Made by a program: the position numbers and the translations under genes | The notes under the pieces: generated by a model | What the model saw: only the letters and a program-made list of their open reading frames with translations | What the model was told of the DNA's origin: nothing | The model's database searches: none | Assembly (NCBI GenBank): GCA_015065425.1 | Contig: SVQH01000004.1 | Span: 52,767 to 116,766 of the forward strand | Length of the DNA stretch: 64,000 nt | Source: Oscillospiraceae bacterium | GTDB lineage: Bacteria; Bacillota; Clostridia; Oscillospirales; Acutalibacteraceae | Direction: 5' to 3' | Part shown: in pieces, positions 1 to 8,562 of the stretch | How the letters are laid out: each line of letters begins with the position of its first letter | How positions within the stretch are numbered: position 1 is the stretch's first letter

Positions 1-481
1 CGGGATTATTGATAAGAGCACGGGCAATGGCAACTCGCTGCATCTGTCCGCCCGACATCTGACTGGGCTTTTTATTAATCTGTTCTTTAAGACCGACTTT
101 TGTAAGTGCTTCAATGGCTCTTTCTCTTCTTTCCTTCTTGGAAACACCTGATAGAGTGAGTGCGAGTTCAACGTTTGCAAGAACCGTCTGATGGGGAATA
201 AGGTTATAACTCTGGAAAACGAAGCCGACAGAGTGGTTACGGTAGGTATCCCAGTCACCGTCCGTAAAATCCTTGGTGGATTTACCGTTGATGATAAGGT
301 CGCCCGAAGTATATCTGTCAAGACCGCCTATAAGGTTGAGCATTGTAGTCTTACCGCAGCCCGAAGGGCCGAGAATGGCAACAAATTCGTTTTCTCTGAA
401 ATTTATATTTATACCCTTAAGGGCTCTTACGGTGGTATCGCCTGCTACATAATCTTTTACTATATTTTTCAATACAAGCAT
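1..481 (-). CDS. MacB/LolD-type ABC transporter ATP-binding protein, 3' end cut by window edge
   Basis: This is the first ~160 residues of an ABC ATPase; the C-terminus lies beyond the window. Reading the minus strand gives the Walker A motif GPSGCGKTT, the Q-loop (VFQSYNLIP) and the signature SGGQMQRVAIARAL near the cut end. The spacing and the phrase VRALKGIN are typical of the MacB/LolD/FtsE group, which powers FtsX/MacB-type permeases moving lipoproteins, peptides or drugs out of the membrane. The ATG overlaps the stop of the upstream giant membrane protein as TAATG, so the two are translationally coupled and belong to the TetR-headed operon. An FtsX-like permease would be expected just outside the window. 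The family assignment is firm; the substrate is unknown. Confidence 0.93.
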   Translation of the reverse strand, partial: MLVLKNIVKDYVAGDTTVRALKGININFRENEFVAILGPSGCGKTTMLNLIGGLDRYTSGDLIINGKSTKDFTDGDWDTYRNHSVGFVFQSYNLIPHQTVLANVELALTLSGVSKKERRERAIEALTKVGLKEQINKKPSQMSGGQMQRVAIARALINNP

Positions 482-3400
482 TAAGCTTTTCCTCCCTTGG
501 AATTATTCTCTTTCTCAGCCTGCTTCAGAATCTTTTCATACTGTTTTCTGGCTTTCAGTTCGTTTTTCTGTGCCGTTTTTTCAGCCTGAAGCCTGCGGCG
601 TTCAAGTTTTTCTTCCTGTTTCTTGTCAGGCAATTTTGCAGCTGCAATTCTGTCTGCCCTTGCATCATTTCTCTGCTGTTTTCTTTCTTCCTTTGCCTGC
701 TTTGAGGGGCTGAGAGGATCAAGATAGGGATTGGGGCGATCGGGCTTTCCGTTATATTCGGTGTATTTATAATGCTGAGAAGCATTCTCTGAAGCTGCGG
801 TTTTTTCAGGGGCTTTTACACTGATCACCTGTATCTCCGGCTCTGAAGAAGGTGTTTTTCCCTGTGAGAGGGGTGTAACATAAACTCCCTGAGAAGCATT
901 TACGGCAACGACTTTTTTATCAGCCTTTTGTGCCTTTTTCTCCTCTTTCATTTTCTTGGGAGTGTTTTCCATGGACTGAACTGCAACACCGCCTGCTTTT
1001 ACGAGCTTCTTGCTCTCCTCTTTACGGCGTTTCATCTCTTTTTTCTTGCTCTTCTTAAGCTTGTAATTATCAAGCTTACCTGTTACGGAAAGAATGTAGT
1101 ATATAAGTGCTCCGAGGGCAATGACGCCTGCAACGATAAGAAGCTTTGCAGTAGTGCTCAGTTCAAACTTTTCTTCATATATAATAGTGGGAATTTCGGC
1201 ATTTTCATCGGGAAGCTCTCTTGTGGGGCTGTCACTGAAGAAAAGGTCACACAGCCATTCGAGTACTTCGTCATCAGTCATGCCTTCAAACTTTTTGCTG
1301 ATGTCACCTGCATACATGGCGAACATATCATTTCCGCCCTCATCTCCCGAGCCTCCCATGAAGCCTGAGAGAAGGTCACCGTTTTCGGGAGAGGTCATGA
1401 CCTGTGCCACAACTCTTAAAAGTGTAACAAGAACAGCAGAGGTATCAGCCTCGATATAGGTGTACGAAGACGGTGCACCGCCCGATACTCTCTTACTTGA
1501 AAGTGTAACCGCACTGCCGTAAGTGCCGATAGCCGAGAGATTAATTTCGGGAAGTGTAATACCCATATCCATGGATGAAGTCATTTCCTTTATAAGAGAA
1601 TTCATATCCGTTTCGGGCATACCTTCTGAAATTCCGGAAAGCATATCACCAAGTCCTGCTTCGCTCAGCATATAATTTACGGGATAAAGAAGATTTGTGA
1701 GGGCTTCTTCCATGAGAGAATTCTCAAAGAAATATATTATATTGGGAAGTATGGTACATATAGTCTTTACGGGAGAAGCACAAATTTCATCAAGAAGCAC
1801 CGTTACGGGAGCTAAGATATCCGTAAGCACCTTGATTGTACCTGCACCCTTTTTATACTCTGAATATGGCACGATGTTTTCACTCTTACAGCCGAGAGCT
1901 TCAAGAATGGGAATGACAGCAGTGTTATATCCGTCAGAGCCGGGCACTGTCAAAGCATTCATAAAGGTGACATTTTCACCTGCAAGTACACATGACAGAA
2001 GAGGAATGAAGGGAGAAAGTGCCTTTGCAAGTGCCGCACTGAAGCGTTCGCTGTCGCCGTCGCTGAATCCCCATGAAATGTAAGCGGGATTTATATTTTT
2101 CCATGAACCGTATCTGCTGAGAGTATTTGCAGCATAAGGGTAAGAAGAAGATATGACGGATGCGACACCGTAGGGGGAAACACTTATTCCGAGCATTCCG
2201 AAAAGTCCTGACATTTCTTCACTGCCGAGCATGGAATAAATTCCCACAACAATCTGCGAGAGAGTCGAATTGGAATATATGGTCTTTCTTAAGGAATCCT
2301 CAACATTTCCTTCGGGGTCCTGTTCTCTGATAAAGTCCGTAATGAGAGGGTCAACCTTGTCGAGTATCTTCTGATAATCTTCATATCCCAGTGTAGGGGT
2401 ATAAGTCACACTGCCGGGAGTAAATGCAGGATAGTTCCACTGATAATTATTTTCTGGGGCACTTGTGATACTGAAAAGTGTAACGATGGATTTTATAAGC
2501 TCGTCATTGCTTTTTTCAAGAAGGGGCTTTAACATATCGCTGCCTTCTGCAGAGCCCATAAGAGAGCCGAGATTTCCCGAATTTGCTTTCAGCATATCTG
2601 CGGCAAAGTTCATAAGTGTTATAAACGCTGCACCCTTATCTACTGTAAGAGTACCCGAGTTTTCCGTAACACAGGCGGCAAAAGCGGCAAAGTCTATTTC
2701 GGGAAGGGTCATATCGCCGCCGAAAAGACCGCTCATATCAGCCTCACCTAAAAGCTCGTTTATATTAAAGCTGTCTTCAAGGTTTGCAACATTACTTATA
2801 AGCTCCGAAAGTCCCGGGATGGTAAAAATACCTGCGATTTTAAGTGAAAGGGGTTCAAGCAGTGCCGTAAGTGAAGAGGAAAGCTTTCCCGATTCAATAT
2901 AATATGCAATTTTAGGAAGGGTCTCACACATACCGATAACAGGGTCATCAAGAAGCTTGTCGAGAGCGGAGAACACCATATTGATAATATTTTTTATTAT
3001 GTTACCCTTGTTTTTTGCGGCAGAAGCGGCAAATTCCGATGAACTCATTATCTCAGGACAATCAAAAGCCTCAAGCAGAGGAACTATTGCAATACCGTAA
3101 CCGTCATCACCGTTTATCGAAATGAGGTCATTTATCTTAAGAGTACCCGAACAAAGTATTACATTGAGAAGGTCTTCAAAGGGAGAGAGCATATCGGACA
3201 GAGCATTTCTGAAACCGCCCTGAGTGGTAATATCCCATTCAAAATCCTTTGAAGCGGTAACTGCCTCACTTATATTACTGCACTTTTTAAGCTTTTTGGA
3301 GACAGAAGGATAGTCTTTCAGAGCCTCCGCAAGAGCTGCGGGGGAAACATCTGCCCCAATAACTGAAAGAGTGTCTGCATTTTCACCCAGTGCCGAATAA

Positions 3401-3684
3401 ATTCCCGCAAACAGAGAGTTTACGGTATCATCGGCATAAAGGGTTCTGTAAACGGTAGCTTTAATACCGCCCGTACCTGAAGAAACAGACATAAGTCCCT
3501 TTACCAGGGCGTTAAGCTTCGGTATAACTGAGAGCACCTGAGCTTCGGTAACTCCTGCGGGATAATTCACCGCCGAGGAGGTCACACCCAATACAGGTGT
3601 AAGTATCAGTATCAAAGAGAGAATAAGTGACAATGCTTTAACTGAGCGTTTCAGATTTATCTCCTGCCTTTCGGGAAAATTCAT
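481..3684 (-). CDS. Giant membrane-anchored extracytoplasmic repeat protein (1067 aa)
   Basis: I recognise no named domain. Visible architecture: N-terminal signal/anchor (about residues 12-35), two copies of a long helical unit (about 45-285 and 430-672) with conserved cores containing GY..A.(I/V)P.LEA, a (S/Y)xE(Y/F) step and LP(N/K)I.Y, then one transmembrane segment at about 843-868. A Lys/Arg/Glu-rich tail of ~200 residues follows and should be cytoplasmic by the positive-inside rule. The same unit occurs twice in the secreted protein at 21251-26008. The gene starts 3 bp after the TetR stop and overlaps the ABC ATPase, so it probably works with that ABC system at the envelope. The first ATG has no Shine-Dalgarno; an in-frame CTG at 3654 has GGAG six bases upstream and would give a classic signal peptide. 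Confidence 0.88.
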   Translation of the reverse strand: MNFPERQEINLKRSVKALSLILSLILILTPVLGVTSSAVNYPAGVTEAQVLSVIPKLNALVKGLMSVSSGTGGIKATVYRTLYADDTVNSLFAGIYSALGENADTLSVIGADVSPAALAEALKDYPSVSKKLKKCSNISEAVTASKDFEWDITTQGGFRNALSDMLSPFEDLLNVILCSGTLKINDLISINGDDGYGIAIVPLLEAFDCPEIMSSSEFAASAAKNKGNIIKNIINMVFSALDKLLDDPVIGMCETLPKIAYYIESGKLSSSLTALLEPLSLKIAGIFTIPGLSELISNVANLEDSFNINELLGEADMSGLFGGDMTLPEIDFAAFAACVTENSGTLTVDKGAAFITLMNFAADMLKANSGNLGSLMGSAEGSDMLKPLLEKSNDELIKSIVTLFSITSAPENNYQWNYPAFTPGSVTYTPTLGYEDYQKILDKVDPLITDFIREQDPEGNVEDSLRKTIYSNSTLSQIVVGIYSMLGSEEMSGLFGMLGISVSPYGVASVISSSYPYAANTLSRYGSWKNINPAYISWGFSDGDSERFSAALAKALSPFIPLLSCVLAGENVTFMNALTVPGSDGYNTAVIPILEALGCKSENIVPYSEYKKGAGTIKVLTDILAPVTVLLDEICASPVKTICTILPNIIYFFENSLMEEALTNLLYPVNYMLSEAGLGDMLSGISEGMPETDMNSLIKEMTSSMDMGITLPEINLSAIGTYGSAVTLSSKRVSGGAPSSYTYIEADTSAVLVTLLRVVAQVMTSPENGDLLSGFMGGSGDEGGNDMFAMYAGDISKKFEGMTDDEVLEWLCDLFFSDSPTRELPDENAEIPTIIYEEKFELSTTAKLLIVAGVIALGALIYYILSVTGKLDNYKLKKSKKKEMKRRKEESKKLVKAGGVAVQSMENTPKKMKEEKKAQKADKKVVAVNASQGVYVTPLSQGKTPSSEPEIQVISVKAPEKTAASENASQHYKYTEYNGKPDRPNPYLDPLSPSKQAKEERKQQRNDARADRIAAAKLPDKKQEEKLERRRLQAEKTAQKNELKARKQYEKILKQAEKENNSKGGKA

Positions 3685-3687
3685 AAA

Positions 3688-4335
3688 TTATGCGGTAAGG
3701 GCATGAAGCCCGCTGTTTTCATCTTCAAAATATTTCATGTCTGCATTGTTTTTGAAAATACATATAGCAGACTCTATTACAATATTTCTCAGCTGTTCAA
3801 TGGGGTAAGGCTTTGAGTGAAGAATGGCATCGGAGCACACACTTCCCACCATATCCACAACAATGTATACGGTCTTGTGTGCCGTATCGGGGGAATATCC
3901 GAAATTCCCCATGGATTCTATCACCAAAGAATATATACGCTTTATATCCTCGTCATATATCTCGGGAAGATTTTTAATACATGAGGAAAGATTTTTATTC
4001 ATCACAGGAAGTATTTCCCTGTTTTCAATAAGAAAATCAACAAAGCAGTTAAGAAACTGTCTTACTGCCTCATAAAAATCGGCTTCCTCCATGTCCGTCT
4101 GAAGATTCATCCTTTTCAGAACTGCCTTCATGGACTCTGTACTTTTATATAATATTATCTGCTCAAGCAGGTCACTTTTATCTTTGAAGTAAAGATAAAA
4201 AGTACCTCTTGCAATACCTGCCGCTTTTACAATGTCATCAATAGCCGTTGCACTTACGGAATAATCTCTGAAAAGCGAAAAAGCGGTATCGAGTATCTTC
4301 ATTTTTTTCTCAAGTCTTTTTGTAGTCGAAGCCAT
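3688..4335 (-). CDS. TetR/AcrR family transcriptional regulator
   Basis: A 215-residue TetR-type repressor. The N-terminal helix-turn-helix is clear (ILDTAFSLF, then AIDDIVKAAGIARGTFYLYFKDKSDLL at about residues 20-60); the rest is the all-helical ligand-binding/dimer domain. The start was set at MASTTKR because GGAGGA sits five bases upstream; a start six codons earlier would put the ribosome site inside the gene. It heads the operon containing the giant membrane protein and ABC ATPase, as in many efflux systems where the TetR protein represses itself and a transporter. Two identical-format palindromes in its promoter (4403-4415, 4447-4459) are the likely operators. The ligand is unknown. 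Confidence 0.93.
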   Translation of the reverse strand: MASTTKRLEKKMKILDTAFSLFRDYSVSATAIDDIVKAAGIARGTFYLYFKDKSDLLEQIILYKSTESMKAVLKRMNLQTDMEEADFYEAVRQFLNCFVDFLIENREILPVMNKNLSSCIKNLPEIYDEDIKRIYSLVIESMGNFGYSPDTAHKTVYIVVDMVGSVCSDAILHSKPYPIEQLRNIVIESAICIFKNNADMKYFEDENSGLHALTA

Positions 4336-4402
4336 ACTTTTCCTCCTTTTCAACGAATGACCATAAGTTACGACCGTAAAGTTTAAATAAACTTAAAAAA
4401 AC

Positions 4403-4460
4403 TGACACCTTGTCATTTTTTTGGCTTATATAGGATACCAAAAAAGTGACAAAGTGTCAA
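4403..4460 (-). promoter_or_regulatory. TetR operon promoter with two TGACA-N3-TGTCA operators
   Basis: On the minus strand, TTGACA (4460-4455), a 17-bp spacer and TATCCT (4437-4432) form a good housekeeping promoter for the TetR operon. Two perfect TGACA-N3-TGTCA palindromes flank the -10: 4447-4459, overlapping the -35 box, and 4403-4415, just downstream of the expected start. Their centres are 44 bp apart, about four helical turns. This is the geometry of an autoregulated TetR-family promoter; binding by the adjacent regulator is inference. Confidence 0.75.
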
Positions 4461-4554
4461 TCGGATTTATAATTAATTTATCATAGTTTACAAATAATTA
4501 ACAATTAAAAGATTTATATTATAATTATTAAAGAATAATTCCGACACATAAATA

Positions 4555-5457
4555 TCATTTGTCGGTATGTATCTGAAACTGCATATAAGGAATTGATATG
4601 CCTTCCTTGTCGAAAGCCTTTTTGACATTTTTTATAAGGTCGAAATAAACGGTATAATAATCCGCTGTTTTGCACCAGACCCTTACGGTATATTCAAGAG
4701 CACTGTCTTTATGCGAGGAAAGTCTTGCAAAGGGGGCAGGGTCACTGAACACCAGCTCATGCTCACAAGCAACTTTAAGAAGAGTTCTTTCCACCTTGTC
4801 TATATCATTGTCATAAGAAGCAGTAAAAGTCAGGTCTACCCTTCTCTTTTCAAGGGCAGTGACATTTGTAAGAGTTGCATTTGATATTACGGAATTGGGT
4901 ACGGTAACTCTTTTATTGTCAACGGTGATTATTCTTGTGTGGAACACACCGAGATTCTCAACCGTTCCTTCGACACCGGAAGCTATGATATAATCGCCTT
5001 CCGAAAAGGGCTTGAACACAAGAAGAATGAAGCCGCCTGCAATGTTTGAAAGAGACCCCTGAAGGGCAAGACCTATTGCAAGACCGCAGGAGCTTATAAC
5101 AGCCACCATTGAGGTCATGGGAACACCTATAACGGCAAGAACAGTAATTCCTACGAGTATTTTCAGAATAATTCCCACAAGGCTCTGAAGGAAGCTCTTT
5201 GTGGAATGCTCCAGTTTGTTCATTGCCTTTGCAGAAAAGAGCTTTTTGGTAAGAAAGCCCGCAAGTTTAAATCCTACAATGAGTATCACAATGGCAATAA
5301 TGATTTTTCCGCCGTAGGTCACGGCGAATTCAAGAACAAGGTCAATGAGTTTGCGTAAATATTCATTTGTTTCCGCCGCATTTGCGGGAAGGTCTGCAAG
5401 CTGAGAAAAGCTCTCTTCAAATTCCCCGAGAATGGCTGATACTGTAGTTTCTTCCAT
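4555..5457 (-). CDS. mscS: Small-conductance mechanosensitive channel (MscS family)
   Basis: A 300-residue MscS-type channel that opens under membrane tension to release solutes during osmotic downshock. Three transmembrane segments occupy roughly residues 45-150. The pore-lining helix is the Gly/Ala-rich stretch GLAIGLALQGSLSNIAGGF, characteristic of MscS TM3. The beta domain follows (PFSEGDYI, GTVENLGVFHTRI, VPNS) and then the C-terminal alpha/beta domain. Its length matches the minimal MscS form. A ribosome site (AGAGGA) precedes the ATG. It appears monocistronic, lying between the TetR promoter region and the symporter gene 58 bp upstream. Assignment is firm. Confidence 0.95.
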   Translation of the reverse strand: MEETTVSAILGEFEESFSQLADLPANAAETNEYLRKLIDLVLEFAVTYGGKIIIAIVILIVGFKLAGFLTKKLFSAKAMNKLEHSTKSFLQSLVGIILKILVGITVLAVIGVPMTSMVAVISSCGLAIGLALQGSLSNIAGGFILLVFKPFSEGDYIIASGVEGTVENLGVFHTRIITVDNKRVTVPNSVISNATLTNVTALEKRRVDLTFTASYDNDIDKVERTLLKVACEHELVFSDPAPFARLSSHKDSALEYTVRVWCKTADYYTVYFDLIKNVKKAFDKEGISIPYMQFQIHTDK

Positions 5458-5515
5458 GACAAAAATCCTCTGTTTTCGTAAATTCAGCGTATTGTAACAT
5501 AAATCTGCAGAAATT

Positions 5516-6847
5516 TCAAGTCCTGCTGTCCCTTTTCACAAGCATTATAAGAGCGGGAATATTTGTTATTACCATGAGAGTGTTCATGAAATCCGTAATC
5601 CCCCATGCAAGTGAAGGGGTCATGACAGCACCGAAAAAAACAAAAGCAAGGGAGGATATGATATATATTTTTTCACTGTTTTCACCGAAAAGATATGTAC
5701 AAGAGCTTTTGCCGTAAAGGTTCCAGCCGAGAACGGAAGCGAAGGCGAAAAAAAGTACGGACAGGGCAATAAATACGGCGGCACCCCGTTTTCCGAGAAG
5801 CACGGCAAAAGAAAGTGTTGCGGCATCCGAACCCGTAAGTGAAGAAAAATCTCCCGACACGGGCACAAAAAGAGCTATTATCACACAAAGTGCCGTAAGC
5901 GACAGCATGACAAAGGTATCCGTAAACACACCTGCAATGCCCAGTGTACCCTGATAATGGGGAGAAGGTGCCGCTGAAAGGGCATGAGCTGCTGGGGATG
6001 AACCCATACCTGCCTCGTTTGTAAAAAGTCCCCTTTTTACTCCCTGACTCAGGGTGGTTTTAAGAGTAAGCCCCAATATACAGCCCGTGAGAGCATCTGC
6101 AGAAAAGGCACTTCTGAAAATCAGAGAAAAGGCGGCAGGTATTTTTTCAATATTGAGTATCAGCACAAGAACACAGGCACCCACATACAAAAAAGCCATG
6201 AGAGGTACTGTTTTTTCCGAAATTTTTGTAACTGCCTTTGTGCCCGAGAAAATTATTATTCCCGAAATAATGGTAATTACCATCCCCGTGACAATTACAG
6301 GGATATTCAATGCTTCTCGCAGACTTACGGCAATGGAATTTGACTGCACCGCGACACCCGTAAAGCCCAGCCCCACGGTGGCAAAAAGTGAAAAAAGAGA
6401 GGCAATAATCCGACCCTTTCTGCCCGTAAAAGCCTCATTTATGTAATACGCCGCACCGCCTCTTATCTCACCGTCTTTTATTTCCCTTGATTTAATTGCA
6501 AAATATGCTTCGTAGTAAGCTGTAGCCATGCCGAAAAAAGCACTGACCCACATCCAGAAAACGGCACCGGGTCCGCCCGTGATTACAGCCGCACCCGCAC
6601 CTACAATATTACCTGTACCGAGCTGTGCGGCAAGTGAGGTGGCAAGAGCTGCAAAAGGGCTTACTCCTTCATTTTTTTCGTCCTCCCGAAGCCCCGAAAA
6701 AGTGTTTTTTATACCTTCCCCGAGACATCTTATCTGCACAAAACGGCTTTTGAAGGTGAAATATATACCTGCACCCAGCAGAAGAAAAATCAGCACATTG
6801 TCCGAAAACACAGTATTGATTCTGTTTATAAAGTCAACAAAAAGCAT
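5516..6847 (-). CDS. Sodium:alanine/glycine symporter (AGCS family)
   Basis: A 443-residue polytopic membrane protein of the alanine or glycine:cation symporter family, importing small neutral amino acids with Na+. Diagnostic stretches are AAQLGTGNIVGAGAAVITGGPGA with WVSAFFGMATAYYEA (about residues 70-110) and the TNEAGMGSSPAAHA box near residue 275. About ten hydrophobic segments cover the whole length. A sodium gradient for such import could be supplied by the decarboxylase pump encoded at 30421-33842, though that link is inference. A hairpin-forming sequence (CCCAATA-N5-TATTGGG, 6857-6875) sits right beside the GGGGGG ribosome site and may influence translation. The family is certain; the exact substrate is not. 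Confidence 0.94.
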   Translation of the reverse strand: MLFVDFINRINTVFSDNVLIFLLLGAGIYFTFKSRFVQIRCLGEGIKNTFSGLREDEKNEGVSPFAALATSLAAQLGTGNIVGAGAAVITGGPGAVFWMWVSAFFGMATAYYEAYFAIKSREIKDGEIRGGAAYYINEAFTGRKGRIIASLFSLFATVGLGFTGVAVQSNSIAVSLREALNIPVIVTGMVITIISGIIIFSGTKAVTKISEKTVPLMAFLYVGACVLVLILNIEKIPAAFSLIFRSAFSADALTGCILGLTLKTTLSQGVKRGLFTNEAGMGSSPAAHALSAAPSPHYQGTLGIAGVFTDTFVMLSLTALCVIIALFVPVSGDFSSLTGSDAATLSFAVLLGKRGAAVFIALSVLFFAFASVLGWNLYGKSSCTYLFGENSEKIYIISSLAFVFFGAVMTPSLAWGITDFMNTLMVITNIPALIMLVKRDSRT

Positions 6848-6894
6848 AAATATCCCCCCAATAAATTATATTGGGAGGAAAATATAAACATACG

Positions 6895-6915
6895 TATAAA
6901 TTATGATTTACTTAT
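6895..6915. repeat. Copy of a 21-bp dispersed motif containing TAAATTATGATTT
   Basis: This 21-bp stretch is identical to 17243-17263. The 13-bp core TAAATTATGATTT recurs at 10771, 38323 and 55953. Here it lies between the symporter start and the end of the zinc lipoprotein gene. Its function is unknown. Confidence 0.55.
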
Positions 6916-7721
6916 TTTTCTACAACAATGCTTGTGGGGTAGAGCATTGTGTCGGCTCCGCTTTCGTTGAAAATGCCTTCCATAAGAACGGTTTTTTCTG
7001 CTTCTAATGCCTTTTCGGCTGCTGCAAAATGTACTGACCAGCTTCCCTCTCCCTGAAGGTCTGAAAGGGTGTTTTCGCTTGTTGTCTTTCCGATAACTCT
7101 TATGGAATTATGCACGAAGGATTCTGCCTTCTGGAACATATTTATCATCTGAACTCTTATAAGTGTGGGGCTCATGGTTGTAAAATCTATATCGTAATCT
7201 GTCTTTTCAAAGGGAGTAACGCTTACGATTTCAACATTTTCAAGCCAGTACTTGTCCAGTGCGTTGTCGCTGTGCTTCATTGTACCCTTGATTTCAATGT
7301 AAGAGCCTCTTTCGGGCACGTCTGCACCCTCGGGCATAACGAATTCCCACTGATAGCAGCAATCCTTCTTTTCATCGCCGTAGCCCCATACATAGTAACG
7401 GTCATGACCTGCATAGGCATCGCGGAGAATGGCAAAAGTACCTTTTTTGGTAAACTCTTTGTTTTCGTACTTTTCCGTATTCTTATCATAGAAAAGCTCA
7501 TGATAAGCGGCATCTTCATCGGCACTGAATTCCTCTGTCATGCCTGTAGAGAGGCTATCTGCAGTTGTGACGGGAGCTACACCGTGTGAATGACCGTGAG
7601 AAGAGGCAACAGTAGTCTCCCCCGAATGGTCATGGTCATGGTTATGGTCTTCACCCTGAGAGCATGAAGCCAAAGAAAATACTAAAGAAAGAGAGAGAAT
7701 AAGTACAGATATTTTTTTCAT
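6912..7721 (-). CDS. Histidine-rich zinc-operon lipoprotein
   Basis: A 269-residue secreted lipoprotein. Residues 1-22 form a signal peptide ending in the lipobox LASC, so the mature protein is lipid-anchored at Cys. Just after it are two His-rich clusters (DHNHDHDH and SHGHSHG), typical of extracytoplasmic zinc chaperones or buffers. The middle (about residues 95-180) has a beta-rich pattern with a CCYQWEFV motif and GSYIEIKGT, suggesting an OB-fold-like domain, followed by a second such segment. The start was set at MKKIS because AAAGGA precedes it; this start lies 4 bp after the permease stop. As the last gene of the Zur-controlled operon, it probably binds zinc and hands it to ZnuA. The precise role is inferred. 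Confidence 0.85.
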   Translation of the reverse strand: MKKISVLILSLSLVFSLASCSQGEDHNHDHDHSGETTVASSHGHSHGVAPVTTADSLSTGMTEEFSADEDAAYHELFYDKNTEKYENKEFTKKGTFAILRDAYAGHDRYYVWGYGDEKKDCCYQWEFVMPEGADVPERGSYIEIKGTMKHSDNALDKYWLENVEIVSVTPFEKTDYDIDFTTMSPTLIRVQMINMFQKAESFVHNSIRVIGKTTSENTLSDLQGEGSWSVHFAAAEKALEAEKTVLMEGIFNESGADTMLYPTSIVVEK

Positions 7722-7725
7722 ATTT

Positions 7726-8562
7726 TTATCCTTTCCTGCCAATTACGGCAAATAAAATAAATACAAGGAGATCGAGCACCACAATGGTAGCACCTATGGG
7801 GGTGGAAGCAACAAGAGAAATTATGCTTCCCGTAAAAGAGCATACGACGGAGATTATCGCCGAGCAGATTACCACCTGTCTGAAGCTTCTGAAAACTCTC
7901 ATGGCTGAGAGTGCAGGGAAAACTATCAATGCAGATATAAGAAGTGAGCCTACAAGGTTCATGGCAAGTACAATTACCACGGCTGTCACCACGGCAATGA
8001 GAAGATTGTAGAATTTTGCCTTCGTGCCTGTAGCAAGTGCGAAGGTCTCATCAAAGGTAACTGCAAATATCCTGTTGTAAAAGAGTACAAATATCAGAAT
8101 TACCGCTAAAGAAACGCCGACGCATATAATCACATCTGTTTTTGAAAGTGTAAGATGGGACAATGAGCCGAAAAGTCCTGTGCACACATCTCCGCTGACA
8201 TTTCCCGAGACGGAAAACACATTCATTATGAGATAGCCTATACCCAGTGCCGCAACGGAAATGACCGCAAGGGATGCATCGCCTTTAAGCTTTGCATTTC
8301 TTCCCGTTGCAAGAAGAATTACGGCAGCAATTACCGTAACGGGCATGACAATGAACATTTCATTGCTTATTCCCGTGACGGCAGCTACAGCCATGGCACC
8401 AAAGGCAACATGAGAAAGTCCGTCACCTATGAAAGAAAAGCGTTTAAGCACAAGAGGAACACCGAGAAGTGCCGCACAAAGAGAAATGAGAACGCCTGCA
8501 ATGAGTGCGTACCGTACAAAGTCCTGCTGTAAATACAAGCTGAGATTATCTATGACCGTCAA
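7726..8562 (-). CDS. znuB: Zinc/manganese ABC transporter permease (ABC-3 family)
   Basis: A 278-residue inner-membrane permease with eight or more hydrophobic helices. Family marks include IGDGLSHVAFGAMAVA near residue 45 and LVGSLLISALIVFPALSAM near residue 200, characteristic of ZnuB/MntB/TroC permeases. It forms the channel for the metal delivered by the lipoprotein ZnuA and is powered by ZnuC. The start is TTG, overlapping the ZnuC stop as TTGA, with GGGAGGTGAG just upstream, indicating tight coupling. The Zur box and His-rich partners argue for zinc rather than manganese. Confidence 0.94.
   Translation of the reverse strand: MTVIDNLSLYLQQDFVRYALIAGVLISLCAALLGVPLVLKRFSFIGDGLSHVAFGAMAVAAVTGISNEMFIVMPVTVIAAVILLATGRNAKLKGDASLAVISVAALGIGYLIMNVFSVSGNVSGDVCTGLFGSLSHLTLSKTDVIICVGVSLAVILIFVLFYNRIFAVTFDETFALATGTKAKFYNLLIAVVTAVVIVLAMNLVGSLLISALIVFPALSAMRVFRSFRQVVICSAIISVVCSFTGSIISLVASTPIGATIVVLDLLVFILFAVIGRKG

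Noticed and set aside
191-484. Plus-strand gene at the left edge
   Set aside because: It is the reverse of a clear ABC ATPase on the minus strand.
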